Shown here: piece after piece, positions 52,328-62,271 of the stretch
Numbering within the stretch: position 1 is the first letter of the stretch
Layout of the letters: each line of letters opens with the position of its first letter
From: CAYQUC01 sp964514215
GTDB taxonomy: Bacteria > Pseudomonadota > Gammaproteobacteria > UBA6429 > Thiohalophilaceae
Length of the DNA: 64,000 nt
Assembly (NCBI GenBank): GCA_964514215.1
Contig: CAZEPW010000016.1
Coordinates: forward strand, 1 to 64,000
Reading direction: 5' to 3'
The notes under the pieces: generated by a model
The model's input: the letters and a program-made list of their open reading frames with translations, nothing else
Told to the model about the DNA's origin: nothing
The model's database searches: none
Made by a program: the position numbers and the translations under genes

Positions 52328-53368
52328 TTAGGTAAGCTTATTACAAATTTGAGTAGCGATTAATGTCAAGTCAATCGTTGTCATATCTTCAGAATGTTCG
52401 GCTGGTGGTGAGCATGCTAATAAATTTTTAGCTGAGTTTAATGTCTGCCAACGAGTTGCTGTTGCTGAGCGTCGATTAGGATAAAAACCGGCAGTTGGAA
52501 TATCCAAGGCACCGGCAATATGTAATGGCCCGGTTGAACCACTAATAAAAAAATCAGCAAAGGCGATATGTTTAGTAAATTCTAAAAGACCTTTATCCGA
52601 AACATAACGAATAACATTATCTGATGTTAGTTGGCTAATCGTTTTTTCGACATTTTCTGAATCTTCCGGGCCTTCACAAAGAATGAATGTGGCTGTTATT
52701 TTTGCATTCAGTAAATTAATTAATTCAGCATATTGATAGGGTGATAAGTTGTTGGCTGAACCACCCGAACCAACGTGTATGAAAATTAACCTTGTGGTGT
52801 TATCAATTTTATTGTTATCACAAAATACATTTTTTGTGCTGGTGATTATCGAGCTTTCTATTGTTATAACAGGTCGTTTGAATTCAGTATCATAATTAAT
52901 CTTTGTTAAATTTAAGTAATGCTTAATTAAATCTAGGTTATAGTCAAATTCGGGTTTTAGTGATAACGAGCGCCGTTGTTTTAACCTGTAATTATAAAAC
53001 AATTGATCTATTTTAGTTGCTGGTGCCAAACGTATTGAAATTTTGGATAATAATAAAGCGATAGCAAGTGTTGCTGTTGTAAAAAGGCTAATTGAGACAT
53101 CAACCTTAAGTGGCTTTATCGTTGCAGTAATCTTTTTTATTGTTGTTAGTGCTGAATCAGATTTCGGGACTGTTATTATTTCATCGATAGCATCGCAAAG
53201 CTCGGCTATTGGTTTTGTATAATCTTGTGTTAAGGCAATTATTTTAGTATTGGGTAGTGCTTTTTTAATTAATATGAATGTTGGTAGTGATAATATAAAA
53301 TCACCTAGCTTATCGGTTCGACAGATCAGGATGCTTTTTGCAGGAGGGGTTAATTTGTTGCTTTTCAT
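52328..53368 (-). CDS. Family 9 glycosyltransferase
   Basis: A 346-residue GT9 protein with the N-terminal block ILICRTDKLGDFILSLPTFI (about 14-33) and the donor-site block DFFISGSTGPLHIAGALDIP (about 280-299). The sequence type resembles heptosyltransferases of LPS outer or inner core synthesis. It is encoded opposite to its neighbours, converging with the preceding GT9 and diverging from a GT4 gene. Its specificity is not known. Confidence 0.83.
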   Translation of the reverse strand: MKSNKLTPPAKSILICRTDKLGDFILSLPTFILIKKALPNTKIIALTQDYTKPIAELCDAIDEIITVPKSDSALTTIKKITATIKPLKVDVSISLFTTATLAIALLLSKISIRLAPATKIDQLFYNYRLKQRRSLSLKPEFDYNLDLIKHYLNLTKINYDTEFKRPVITIESSIITSTKNVFCDNNKIDNTTRLIFIHVGSGGSANNLSPYQYAELINLLNAKITATFILCEGPEDSENVEKTISQLTSDNVIRYVSDKGLLEFTKHIAFADFFISGSTGPLHIAGALDIPTAGFYPNRRSATATRWQTLNSAKNLLACSPPAEHSEDMTTIDLTLIATQICNKLT

Positions 53369-53488
53369 TTGATTTTAGCTAGCTAAGTTACGTTATATTA
53401 TGGCAACTATTGTACATTTTATTCTATTGCAAAATACAGTGTTTAAACTTAATATAATGATATATTATAATTATAAAGTGAAAATACA

Positions 53489-54586
53489 TTGAATATATTA
53501 GTGTTATGTTTATCACCCGGGAAAGGTGGCTTAGAATTATATGCAAAGCGTTCGATTGAAATACTTGAAAGCTTAGGCCATCGCTGTATTACCGTTTCTA
53601 GTCAAAATTCATCAGTATTTACTGTTACACCTGAAGCACAAGAAAAAACTCTATACACTTTAAAACCATCTTTTCAATTATTGCCACTATTGGCTGCCTA
53701 CAAATTATCACGAATTATTGTTAAACATAATATTGATGTTATTCATATTCATTGGAGCCGTGATTTTAATGTTGCGGTATTTGCTAAATTATTTAGCTCC
53801 ACTAATGTGAAACTAATTTATACTCGGCATATGGCGATAACGCGTCATAAAAATGATCTGTATCATAAATTTTTATATAAACAGGTTGATCGGTTCGTGG
53901 TTATTACTAAGCAATTAATGGCAGAAGCTAACGAATTTTTGCCTTTGCCTAAGTCAAAAATTAAATTGTTATATCACGCAATTAATAAGCCGGAAACAAC
54001 TGCTGTTCAATGTGATAAATTTACGATTAAAAGTAGTTCTGATACTCTTTTGCATGTTGCTATTTTTAGTCGGATTGAAGAAGGTAAGGGGCAACATTTA
54101 TTAGTTGACGCTGTACATGCCTTAAAAATTAAAGGCAAAGAAGTTCATGTTACCGTTATTGGTCATGTTATGGATGATGAGTATTATCAAGAGTTACAAA
54201 ATAACATTGAAAATTATCAATTATCTGCACAGTTTCATTTTTTTCAATTTATCGAGCAAGCATCATCTTACATGGCTTGTTTTGATGTTGTTGCATTAAC
54301 CACTTATGAAGAGACGTTTGGCCTAGTGTTAATTGAAGCAATGCAGGCAGGTGTTGCGGTCATTGGTAGCAACGCGGGTGGAGTTCCGGAAATTATTCAT
54401 GATAAAGTGTCAGGCTTGTTATTTACTTCACGAGATTCTGAGTCCTTATCGAAAAAAATAGAGTATTATTACGATAATCCTGAGGCTCGTAAAGAAATTG
54501 CGCTTCAAGGGAAAAGTTTTGTCGAAATTGATTTTTCAGAGGAGCAACATAAAAAGGCTTTAAATGAAATTATAGAAGGGCTTTAA
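53489..54586 (+). CDS. Family 4 glycosyltransferase
   Basis: A 365-residue GT-B enzyme of family 4. The N-terminal acceptor side starts MNILVLCLSPGKGGLELYAK. The C-terminal nucleotide-sugar site has the E-x7-E pattern in ETFGLVLIEAMQAGVAVIGS (about 275-294), followed by GGVPEII. The start codon appears to be TTG at 53489. It likely adds a hexose to the LPS core. It stands alone on the plus strand between two minus-strand GT9 genes. Confidence 0.85.
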   Translation: MNILVLCLSPGKGGLELYAKRSIEILESLGHRCITVSSQNSSVFTVTPEAQEKTLYTLKPSFQLLPLLAAYKLSRIIVKHNIDVIHIHWSRDFNVAVFAKLFSSTNVKLIYTRHMAITRHKNDLYHKFLYKQVDRFVVITKQLMAEANEFLPLPKSKIKLLYHAINKPETTAVQCDKFTIKSSSDTLLHVAIFSRIEEGKGQHLLVDAVHALKIKGKEVHVTVIGHVMDDEYYQELQNNIENYQLSAQFHFFQFIEQASSYMACFDVVALTTYEETFGLVLIEAMQAGVAVIGSNAGGVPEIIHDKVSGLLFTSRDSESLSKKIEYYYDNPEARKEIALQGKSFVEIDFSEEQHKKALNEIIEGL

Positions 54587-54603
54587 TGCCTGTCATTTTA
54601 TGT

Positions 54604-55671
54604 TTAAAATTGTTTATTGATATTATGATTTTTGCAAAATAAATCTATTTTTTGTTTTACATCATTAATTGTAATTTTGTCCATTGTTCCTGAGTCGCGA
54701 ACTCGAGTTCCCCAGGGAACTTGGGAAACAGGTTTGTTAAATTTTTCTAATACTGCGTCTGGGTATTTATCGATAGTGTATTTTTCGCTTAAATAGGGTT
54801 GTGCACGTTTTGCATTGGTAGTCGCGTATAAACCAATAACAGTAAGATTTACTGCCGTGGCTATATGCGCGGGCCCGGAGTCGGGGCTTAACAATAGTGT
54901 GGCGCGAGACAATACCGCCGTTAATTGTTTTAAGTTAGTTTTTGCAATTAAATTTATAATTTTTGTATTGGCTTGTTCGATTATTGTATTACCATAGTGT
55001 TGTTCTATCGCTGATGGGCCGCCGGTTAAGACCACCGTAAAGCCATATTCATTATGAGCATAATCGGCTATCGCGGCATAACCTGTGGCATTCCAGTTTC
55101 GATATGCCATGCTCGAACAAGGGCTGATTATAAATATAAGTGAATCGGGAATTTGTTGTTTGGCATAATTTATTGCAGCTTGTGGCAGCGGGATATCCCA
55201 TTTCATGTGACGTTCAGATAAACCTAAGGTTTCGATAAAAGTAAAAAAATTATCGATAACGTGTCCAGATGAAGGTTTGTGTAACTTGTGGTTGGTAAAT
55301 AACCACTGTAAATCTTTTGCGGAATTTCGATCGAAACCCAGTTTGACTTTTGCTTTGATAAATAGACTCGCAATGCTGGCGCGTAACGACATTTGCATGT
55401 GCAATAAAACATCAAATGATTTATGTTTAAAATAGTGTTGCAGGGAAATATAAGCTGAAAATCCTTTTGATTTATCAAATATGATAAACTTGATATTCGG
55501 AATATCGCAAACTAGGCTGTATTCGAGTTTACCGATAATCCATGTAATTTCGGTATTTGGCCAGTATTTTTGCATGGTTCGCACAACCGGTAGCATATGG
55601 CATATATCGCCTACTGCAGATAAGCGTAGTATACAAATTCTAGTTGGTTCAGTTTTTAAAGGTAGTTTCAT
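54604..55671 (-). CDS. Heptosyltransferase I-like GT9 (OpsX/WaaC type)
   Basis: A 355-residue GT9 enzyme. The N-terminal motif is ICILRLSAVGDICHMLPVVR (about 12-31). The block ASIASLFIKAKVKLGFDRNS resembles the acceptor region of heptosyltransferase I. The donor site is LLSPDSGPAHIATAVNLTVI (about 257-276). It is encoded divergently from a Kdo kinase gene. In Haemophilus the OpsX heptosyltransferase I gene also neighbours kdkA, and the enzyme adds heptose to phosphorylated Kdo. The OpsX-like role is therefore likely but inferred. Confidence 0.8.
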   Translation of the reverse strand: MKLPLKTEPTRICILRLSAVGDICHMLPVVRTMQKYWPNTEITWIIGKLEYSLVCDIPNIKFIIFDKSKGFSAYISLQHYFKHKSFDVLLHMQMSLRASIASLFIKAKVKLGFDRNSAKDLQWLFTNHKLHKPSSGHVIDNFFTFIETLGLSERHMKWDIPLPQAAINYAKQQIPDSLIFIISPCSSMAYRNWNATGYAAIADYAHNEYGFTVVLTGGPSAIEQHYGNTIIEQANTKIINLIAKTNLKQLTAVLSRATLLLSPDSGPAHIATAVNLTVIGLYATTNAKRAQPYLSEKYTIDKYPDAVLEKFNKPVSQVPWGTRVRDSGTMDKITINDVKQKIDLFCKNHNINKQF

Positions 55672-55676
55672 TTGTT

Positions 55677-56414
55677 ATGGCAGTAAAAATAGCGCAATTT
55701 GAAAATCAAATTATTCAATATGATGATTTGATTTTCCCTACATTTGATAATATCAGTTTTGACCCGATTGTATTACAAAAACTTGATGTAATTACGGGTA
55801 GTGCAACTGGGCGTGGTACGGCATATTATTTGTTAATGTCGGGCGTGGCTTTAGTTTTGCGGAAATACCGCCGTGGAGGCCTGATTTCTAAAATTCTCAA
55901 GAATCAATATATTTGGAGAGGTCTAGATAAAACTCGACCATGGCAAGAGTGGCAGTTATTAACTGAAATGCTTCGATTAGGTTTACCTGTGCCTAAACCG
56001 GTTGCGTGTCGGGTTGTTCGAGTTAGGTTTATTAGCACGTTACTGTATAGTGCTGATTTTATCATGAGTCGAATTGAGAATGCAGAATCTTTGTCAATGC
56101 TACTGATTAAAAGTGAATTAGATACGACTACTTGGGAGAAGATTGGTCGGACGATTCGTCAATTTCATAAAAACGGTATTAACCATGCGGATTTAAATGC
56201 TCACAATATTTTGGTTAATGATATGAATCAAATATTTCTAATCGATTTTGACAAAGGTCGTCAAATGACCCCCGCTGTTTCCTGGCAAAAATTAAATATT
56301 GCCCGTTTAAAAAGATCCTTGCTCAAGTTAAATCAAAATGAAACATCGTTTCATTATTCCAATAAGAATTGGCATTCGCTACTTCGTGGTTATCAGCAAG
56401 ATAAAGCTACTTAA
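55677..56414 (+). CDS. kdkA: 3-deoxy-D-manno-octulosonic acid kinase
   Basis: Phosphorylates the Kdo residue of lipid A-Kdo with ATP. The protein of about 245 residues is a kinase-fold member of the KdkA/WaaP group. It has the catalytic loop HADLNAHNILVND and the metal-binding Asp in FLIDFDKGRQM, and RGTAYYLL plus LVLRKYRRGGL in the N-lobe. I use ATG 55677, five bases from the divergent GT9 start. A TTG at 55644 would overlap that gene. KdkA normally goes with a one-Kdo inner core. Confidence 0.88.
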   Translation: MAVKIAQFENQIIQYDDLIFPTFDNISFDPIVLQKLDVITGSATGRGTAYYLLMSGVALVLRKYRRGGLISKILKNQYIWRGLDKTRPWQEWQLLTEMLRLGLPVPKPVACRVVRVRFISTLLYSADFIMSRIENAESLSMLLIKSELDTTTWEKIGRTIRQFHKNGINHADLNAHNILVNDMNQIFLIDFDKGRQMTPAVSWQKLNIARLKRSLLKLNQNETSFHYSNKNWHSLLRGYQQDKAT

Positions 56415-56430
56415 TCTAAGATTAGACAGT

Positions 56431-57693
56431 TTATTTTAGTTTGAGGTATTTTTTTATTTCCAGCATATAATGTTGCAAGATATTATTACCTTGCGTATGA
56501 ATTATTTTTTCGGCTGAATCAGCAAGTTGTTTAATTTTTTCCGGGTGTTGCATTAAGTCAGCGAAACTATCGTATAAAGCTTTTTTATTTTGCACTTGAA
56601 TGGCGGCATTATTTTCGATTAATAAACTGCATTCGTCTTTAAAATTAAACATATGTTTTCCAAAAATAATGGCTTTTTGTAATTGTGCGGGTTCTATAAT
56701 ATTTTGTCCGCCGTGAGTTATTAAAGAGCCTCCCATGAAAATAAATTGTGCATCGATCATGAATTGCTTTAATTCACCAACGGTATCCGCAATATAAATT
56801 TGAGTTTGTTCTGAAATTGTATCTTTGTGGCTGCGGATTGCTATATTGCTGAGTAGTGGTTTTATTTGTTGTTTAATTGACTGCGCGCGTTCTGGATGTC
56901 GGGGTACTATCACGAGCAGTTCATTACTGACTATTTTATTATTAATTAATTGTGTCCAAACTTCAGCTAGTTGTAATTCTTCGTCTTCATGGGTTGAGGC
57001 TGCTAAGATATAGTTACGTTCGAGTGCCAGTGATTTTATATTTTGTGCTGTTTGACTGGCAAGTTTTATGTTGCCCATTAACTTTAAGTTTTCTTTTTGA
57101 GCTCCGAGCTGTAAGTAGCTGTCATAATCTTCTATCGAGCGAGCTAAAATTTTGCTGGTATGACGTAACGTTTTTTTATATACAGTTAATAACCACGGTT
57201 TAGCATTTGTTGTTCTATGTGATAGGCGTGCATTAATAATGATTACTGGAATATTTTGGGCATGACTACAGGAAAATAAATTGGGCCAAATTTCAGTTTC
57301 CACTACTAAAATACAGCGAGGTTGTGTTTTTTTGATAATTTTCTTCATTGCCCATTTCCAGTCGATAGGCATATAGTAATGTTGTAATAGTGGTATTGTT
57401 GCTAATTGATTTTTGACAATGTTGGCACTGGTGTTGGTATTACTGGTTAGCATAATTGTTACATTAGGGTATTGCTTGGAAATTGATTTTATTAATGGGA
57501 TGACGGCAATGACTTCACCTACCGATGCTGCATGGATCCAAATTGGCTTAGTGTGGTTTGGTATCGATTTAAATTGATTCAGGCAAAACCGTTGCAGCAA
57601 GTATCGCGGGTCTTTAAATTTAAGCGCGCGAATAATGGTGTAAACCACAATAACAGGTGTTAATATTAAAATTAAAAATTGATATCGCCACAT
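56431..57693 (-). CDS. waaA: Kdo transferase
   Basis: Adds Kdo from CMP-Kdo to the lipid A precursor. The 420-residue membrane-associated GT has an N-terminal hydrophobic anchor (about 3-24), the acceptor-site block WIHAASVGEVIAVIPLI (about 52-68), and the donor motif FMGGSLITHGGQNIIEPAQL (about 312-331). The kdkA gene next to it suggests the enzyme adds one Kdo, as in Haemophilus. E. coli WaaA adds two. This is inferred from context. Confidence 0.94.
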   Translation of the reverse strand: MWRYQFLILILTPVIVVYTIIRALKFKDPRYLLQRFCLNQFKSIPNHTKPIWIHAASVGEVIAVIPLIKSISKQYPNVTIMLTSNTNTSANIVKNQLATIPLLQHYYMPIDWKWAMKKIIKKTQPRCILVVETEIWPNLFSCSHAQNIPVIIINARLSHRTTNAKPWLLTVYKKTLRHTSKILARSIEDYDSYLQLGAQKENLKLMGNIKLASQTAQNIKSLALERNYILAASTHEDEELQLAEVWTQLINNKIVSNELLVIVPRHPERAQSIKQQIKPLLSNIAIRSHKDTISEQTQIYIADTVGELKQFMIDAQFIFMGGSLITHGGQNIIEPAQLQKAIIFGKHMFNFKDECSLLIENNAAIQVQNKKALYDSFADLMQHPEKIKQLADSAEKIIHTQGNNILQHYMLEIKKYLKLK

Positions 57694-57701
57694 AGTTTAA
57701 G

Positions 57702-58640
57702 TCACGGTTTATTATGAGTATAGACATCCGGTTCACCGGGAGGGCGTGTTTTAAAACGTCGGTGAGCCCAAAAATATTGTTCCGGTGCTTTGAGTATTGC
57801 GTCTGCAATTAATTTATTCAGACGGGTTGCATCTTCAACGTCATTTCCTGATGGAAAGTTATCTAGTGCGGGCAAAACTTCTAATTGATAGCCTTTATTA
57901 TTGGGTAAGCGTCGATAAAAATACGGCACTATCGCAGCTCCGGTAATTTTAGCTATGCGTGAGGTTGTGGTGAGCGTGACAGTTTCAACCCCCATAAAAG
58001 GAGCAAATACGCTTTGTTTCATTCCAAAATCTTGATCCACGGCATACCACGTTACTTGATTATTGTTTAAGCCTTTTATCATATTACGCAGCTCATAGGT
58101 TTGCACCATTTTGGTTGCCCAACGTTTTCGGGAAGCTTGTAAAAAATGTTCAAACAAGGGATTGTGTGCTTTTTTATAGACAACGATTAGTGGTTGTTGC
58201 AGGGTCATCAGTGTTCCGCCAATTTCCATTGAGGTCATGTGTGCGGTGAATAAAATAACGCCTTTTTGTTTTTTGAGTGCGTTGTGAATATTGTTTAAAC
58301 CGTTGACATGAGATAAGGCTAATAACTTTTTTCGTGAGCCCCACCAGCTTAATGCGGTTTCAACAATTCCAATACCTGCAGAACGAAATGCAGTTTTTGT
58401 TAGGTTATCGTGTTCTGCTGTTGATAACGTTGGAAAACACAGTTGAATGTTAACTTTAGTTATATGTCTTCTTTTTTTTATTAAATGATATGCCACGATA
58501 CCAATTGTACTTCCAACTTTTAGTAATATTGGATAGGGTAAAAATGCCATTATGCGTAACAGTCCCAGACCAAACCAGGTTAGCCAGTATTTAGGGTGGC
58601 TGTAGCTAAAGAACCAAGTAGCGTTAGTATTTTGAGACAT
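57702..58640 (-). CDS. Lipid A biosynthesis acyltransferase, LpxL/HtrB-like
   Basis: Adds a secondary fatty acyl chain to Kdo-lipid A. The 312-residue protein has one N-terminal membrane segment and the H-x4-E catalytic motif in LFTAHMTSMEIGG (about 130-142). The family block VTWYAVDQDFGMKQSVFAPF follows (about 195-214). It is transcribed ahead of waaA, with eight bases between. LpxL or LpxM specificity is not decided. Confidence 0.9.
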   Translation of the reverse strand: MSQNTNATWFFSYSHPKYWLTWFGLGLLRIMAFLPYPILLKVGSTIGIVAYHLIKKRRHITKVNIQLCFPTLSTAEHDNLTKTAFRSAGIGIVETALSWWGSRKKLLALSHVNGLNNIHNALKKQKGVILFTAHMTSMEIGGTLMTLQQPLIVVYKKAHNPLFEHFLQASRKRWATKMVQTYELRNMIKGLNNNQVTWYAVDQDFGMKQSVFAPFMGVETVTLTTTSRIAKITGAAIVPYFYRRLPNNKGYQLEVLPALDNFPSGNDVEDATRLNKLIADAILKAPEQYFWAHRRFKTRPPGEPDVYTHNKP

Positions 58641-58714
58641 AAACTAAAATAATGTTTAAATTTGAGATAAGTATAGTGTTTAGTTTACCTAGGAACAGAG
58701 TTGTGAACAAATGG

Positions 58715-59296
58715 TTAGCGAATTAGTTTTGAAGCTGCTTTGAAGTGTGGATGGCTTGCATCTCGTAGCCATTCAAACATAACGGATTCATAATTGGTGA
58801 TAATGACACCTTCGTTTGACATGCGTGCGAGAGCATTACGATGGTGTTTTTTAAAACGTGAGCAGATAGCATCTTCCACCACGAAAACGGTTTTTTGCTG
58901 AGAGATTAACTCTAAGGCGGTTTGGAGGACGCAGACATGGCTTTCCATTCCAACCAATATTAATTGCTGGCGAGTGTGATTTATATTGGCTGAATAATCA
59001 GTAGCCTGACAGCATGAAAAGCTGGTTTTTTCAGTAATTGCAGAATTGGATTGATATTTCTCTAAAATGACCTTGTCGGTGGAGCCTAAACCTTTTGGAT
59101 ACTGTTCAGTGATTAGGCTTGGAATGTTTAATAATAATGCTATTTCTTGTATGGCGTTAATATTTTTGATAACTGAATTAATCACCTCAGCCGGAACTGA
59201 GGGAATTAATTTTTGCTGCACATCAATTATTAATAATTGAGATTGAGCTGCATTTGATAATTTATCGATAGTTGTTTGGTCTGATATAGCCGTCAT
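58715..59296 (-). CDS. Isochorismatase-like hydrolase
   Basis: A 193-residue cysteine hydrolase with the complete triad D25 (LLIIDVQQKL), K90 (TEKTSFS) and C122 (GMESHVCVLQTAL). Proteins of this YcaC/isochorismatase group cleave amides or related bonds, but the substrate is not predictable here. No siderophore or nicotinamide genes are adjacent. It ends 75 bases before the LpxL-like gene and starts 11 bases after the TolC gene on the same strand. Confidence 0.88.
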   Translation of the reverse strand: MTAISDQTTIDKLSNAAQSQLLIIDVQQKLIPSVPAEVINSVIKNINAIQEIALLLNIPSLITEQYPKGLGSTDKVILEKYQSNSAITEKTSFSCCQATDYSANINHTRQQLILVGMESHVCVLQTALELISQQKTVFVVEDAICSRFKKHHRNALARMSNEGVIITNYESVMFEWLRDASHPHFKAASKLIR

Positions 59297-59306
59297 AGCT
59301 TTTAGT

Positions 59307-60632
59307 TTAGATGATTAACCAAGCATTGACATTATTAATATCGGATTCAGTTAGTGTGCCTGCAGCAAGGCGTAAGCGTAGGGTTTCGAGAATGTATTCA
59401 TAACGTGCGCGAGCATAGTTGCGCTGGGCTCTGAAAAGTTCTCTTTGTGAATTTAATACGTCTACTGCGGTTCGAGTTCCTACTTCAAAACCAGCTTGAG
59501 TCGCTTTTAAAGCGATCTTACTCGATGCCCGTGCTTGTTTTAAGGCTTTAACCTGACTGATATCAGCAAGTACGGTGAGGTAGGAGGTTCGCGTTTCACG
59601 TTCAGTTTGACGACGTTGGCGTTCATAAAGTTCGCGAGCTTGTTGGTATAGGTATTGCGCTTTTTGAGAACGTGATGAGGTTCGACCACCTTCATATAAT
59701 GCGATGTTAAGTTGTAACGAGATCGTAGTGGATTCTCTTTCTATATCAAAAAAAGTGCTGCCATCAAAACTGGTGGTTGAATTTGACATGTTTTTTGCTG
59801 CAATTAAGTCAAGCTTAGGATAATGTCCTGATTGTGCTCGTGATATTCCTAATTTACTAATAGCCATATTTTTAGCGGCAACGAATAAAGCTTGATTATT
59901 GTCTATTGCGGTTTTGATCCATTTTTTAACGTCGTTAGGCTCAGGGTTTAGTAACGGTGTGTTTTCTTTTAGGCCTTTAAAGACGGGGTACAAAATTCCG
60001 GTAATTTCGCGTAGTTTTTCTTTATTAATGGCTAATAGGTTTTCAGCGCCGATTTCGGATGCGACCGATTGATCAAAACGGGATTGCGCTTCATGAACAT
60101 CGGTAATTGCTGTTAAACCAACATCAAAACGTTGTTTGGTTTGATGTAGTTGTTGTTGGATTGATTTTTTTTCTGCTACCGCAAATTCTAAATTATCGGC
60201 TGCACCCAAAACATTATAATAGCTGGAGGCCACTCGTAGAATGAGTTCTTGTTTTGCTCGAATAATCTTTGCTTTTGCGATTGCCGTTGATTCATCGGTT
60301 TGACTTAGTTGAGTAAAATAGTCGTGGTTATAAATTGTTTGCCTGATTGATAATGAGTAACTATTACTCTCAAAATTGCTGGGTGATTTAATGTTTGAAA
60401 GGGTTGTTGTGGTCTCGTTTTTTGAAACATCACCCGATAAGTTTACCGTTGGTAAAACTAATGATAATGCAATGGACTCGTCTTCAATTAGAGCCTGATT
60501 TGAGGCTATAGCAGCTTTAAATATGGGGTCATTTGTTAGCGCATCTTTAAATACTTGTTTAAGATCGGCTGCATGAGTAACCACGCTGCTTACAATAAGC
60601 GATATGGTGAGTACTAATTTAATATATTTCAT
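59307..60632 (-). CDS. tolC: TolC-family outer-membrane channel protein
   Basis: Outer-membrane exit duct for type I secretion and drug efflux pumps. The 441-residue protein has a signal peptide (about 1-21, ending VTHAADL) and two structural repeats of long helices and short strands. TolC-typical segments are GLTAITDVHEAQSRFDQS (about 177-194) and GTRTAVDVLNSQRELFRAQR (about 386-405). No pump genes are next to it, so it probably serves several systems. It lies downstream of the rhodanese gene with a 36-base gap. Confidence 0.92.
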   Translation of the reverse strand: MKYIKLVLTISLIVSSVVTHAADLKQVFKDALTNDPIFKAAIASNQALIEDESIALSLVLPTVNLSGDVSKNETTTTLSNIKSPSNFESNSYSLSIRQTIYNHDYFTQLSQTDESTAIAKAKIIRAKQELILRVASSYYNVLGAADNLEFAVAEKKSIQQQLHQTKQRFDVGLTAITDVHEAQSRFDQSVASEIGAENLLAINKEKLREITGILYPVFKGLKENTPLLNPEPNDVKKWIKTAIDNNQALFVAAKNMAISKLGISRAQSGHYPKLDLIAAKNMSNSTTSFDGSTFFDIERESTTISLQLNIALYEGGRTSSRSQKAQYLYQQARELYERQRRQTERETRTSYLTVLADISQVKALKQARASSKIALKATQAGFEVGTRTAVDVLNSQRELFRAQRNYARARYEYILETLRLRLAAGTLTESDINNVNAWLII

Positions 60633-60668
60633 TATTGAATATCCTTATAGTCACAAAATTGTAACTGC

Positions 60669-60989
60669 TTAATAACGAGGCATATTTGGGTCAACTGTAT
60701 CAGCCCATGCTTCAACGCCACCGGTAAGGTTTATAATATTGGTGAAATTTTGACTTTCCAGAAAAGTAGCAATATGACGACTTCGAATACCATGGTGACA
60801 AATAACGATGGTTTCTTGTTGTTTATCGAGCTTTTCAAGTTTTTGAGTAATTTCACCCATTGGAATTAATATTGAATGCTCGATATGGCAATAGTGGTAT
60901 TCCCATGCTTCACGGACATCAAGTAATAATGGCTGTGAACGACAGTTGTTTAGATGTATCTGTAACTGAGTTGCTGTCATTTCGATCAT
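60669..60989 (-). CDS. Single-domain rhodanese
   Basis: A 106-residue sulfurtransferase domain with the active cysteine C64 in the loop CHHGIRS and the entry motif LLLDVREAWEYHYCHIEHS (about 21-39). Members of this group sit next to tolC and pcm-like genes in many gammaproteobacteria. The physiological sulfur donor and acceptor are unknown. The protein lacks a signal peptide, so it is cytoplasmic. Confidence 0.92.
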   Translation of the reverse strand: MIEMTATQLQIHLNNCRSQPLLLDVREAWEYHYCHIEHSILIPMGEITQKLEKLDKQQETIVICHHGIRSRHIATFLESQNFTNIINLTGGVEAWADTVDPNMPRY

Positions 60990-61155
60990 TCTGCTATGCT
61001 CAATTGCTTGTTTAATATTTAAGCATTTATTAAATTCAGACCGAATTATACACCTTGCATTATCTTACCGCAGGATTAGATATCATTAATTTTCTAATAT
61101 TGTGAATATTATCATTAATGAATGTTGAGTCTTGTTGAACAAGTGCGCGCTTGAC

Positions 61156-61818
61156 TTAAAAGTGAAATCTATCGGGTTGAGCTATATTCTTAAGAGGTGC
61201 TAATTCGGTTTCAAACAAGCTTTCTTGAGTCCATTGATTTTTGCCAATGCAGCGTATTAATTGTGCCGACATGACCGGCGCATCACCAACGATCACGAAT
61301 AATCGGCCACCGGTATTGAGTGACTCTCTGAAATTGTGTTGCATTACAGGGATTGATCCGGTCACAACAATAACATCATAAGGTCCCTTTTGAGGCCAGC
61401 CTTCAGATGCGTCACCACATTCGCAAGTCACATTGACAATACCATGGGTTTTAAACTTTGCTTGGGCTTGTTCTTTTAATTCAGGAATGATTTCAACGGT
61501 CACTACATGACGAGCGAGGCTTGCTAATAGGGCGGTTAAATAACCGCTGCCTGTACCAATTTCAAGTACGGATTCATGTGGTTTAATATTGAGCGCTTGC
61601 AGTAATCGAGCTTCAATTTTTGGATTCATCATTATTTGACCAAAACCAATTGGGGTTTCACTATCGCTAAAGGCCAAGTTCCGGTATTCGTTTGGAACAA
61701 AATTTTCACGAGGTATGGTCGTCATGAGATTCAAAATTGAATCATCGGGAATACTCCACGGACGGATTTGTTGTTGTACCATATTAAAACGGGCTTTTTC
61801 GATGTTGATAGTGGTCAT
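61156..61818 (-). CDS. Protein-L-isoaspartate O-methyltransferase family protein
   Basis: A 220-residue SAM-dependent methyltransferase. It has the Pcm start FNMVQQQIRPW, IPRENFVPNEYRNLAFSD, and the SAM site VLEIGTGSGYLTALLASLA (about 80-98). It differs from the standard Pcm of the surE-pcm locus. Paralogues of this type next to rhodanese and tolC genes are common and may have another target. It is transcribed away from the thiamine gene on the other side of a 453-base spacer. Confidence 0.88.
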   Translation of the reverse strand: MTTINIEKARFNMVQQQIRPWSIPDDSILNLMTTIPRENFVPNEYRNLAFSDSETPIGFGQIMMNPKIEARLLQALNIKPHESVLEIGTGSGYLTALLASLARHVVTVEIIPELKEQAQAKFKTHGIVNVTCECGDASEGWPQKGPYDVIVVTGSIPVMQHNFRESLNTGGRLFVIVGDAPVMSAQLIRCIGKNQWTQESLFETELAPLKNIAQPDRFHF

Positions 61819-62127
61819 TTTTTTATTCCATGTAACTCGTTGGTTACTGCAAATTGCTTATAGCTAAAGGTTACGATGTTATAATTTAACTGACAAGCAT
61901 TAACTTAAACAAGGCGATAAAGATTATTGCCTCAGCTATCAACCACTTGTATGTCGATTCCCTATATTGTTATCTAATACCTTCATTTATATACATTAAT
62001 TTGTAGATAGTTCGTCTTTGTTTAATATTGAGGTTGGTAACGGTAATTTAACTACCTAACGGCCTTATTTAAGGTAAATTGAACGCGATTATTGGTTGAT
62101 ATCATTTGCAAATTTTAAGCAGCTAAT

Positions 62128-62221
62128 ATACCGTATTCTTTGCTAGGGGTGCGTGTGATCGCTGAGAAATACCCTCGAACCTGATCCGGCTAATACCGGC
62201 GTAGGAAATGCTGCTCGGTAT
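62128..62221 (+). promoter_or_regulatory. TPP riboswitch (THI element)
   Basis: Contains the conserved blocks AGGGGTGC, CTGAGAAATACCC, GAACCTGATCCGGCTAATAC and CGGCGTAGGAA. ATACCG (62128-62133) and CGGTAT (62216-62221) can close the outer stem. It lies 50 bases before thiC. Thiamine pyrophosphate binding should reduce thiC expression. The rest of the 453-base spacer (from 61819) shows no other feature. Confidence 0.95.
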
Positions 62222-62271
62222 CATTTCCATGCGCTATAAAACATGACATTAACATTTTTGGAAAATACACT

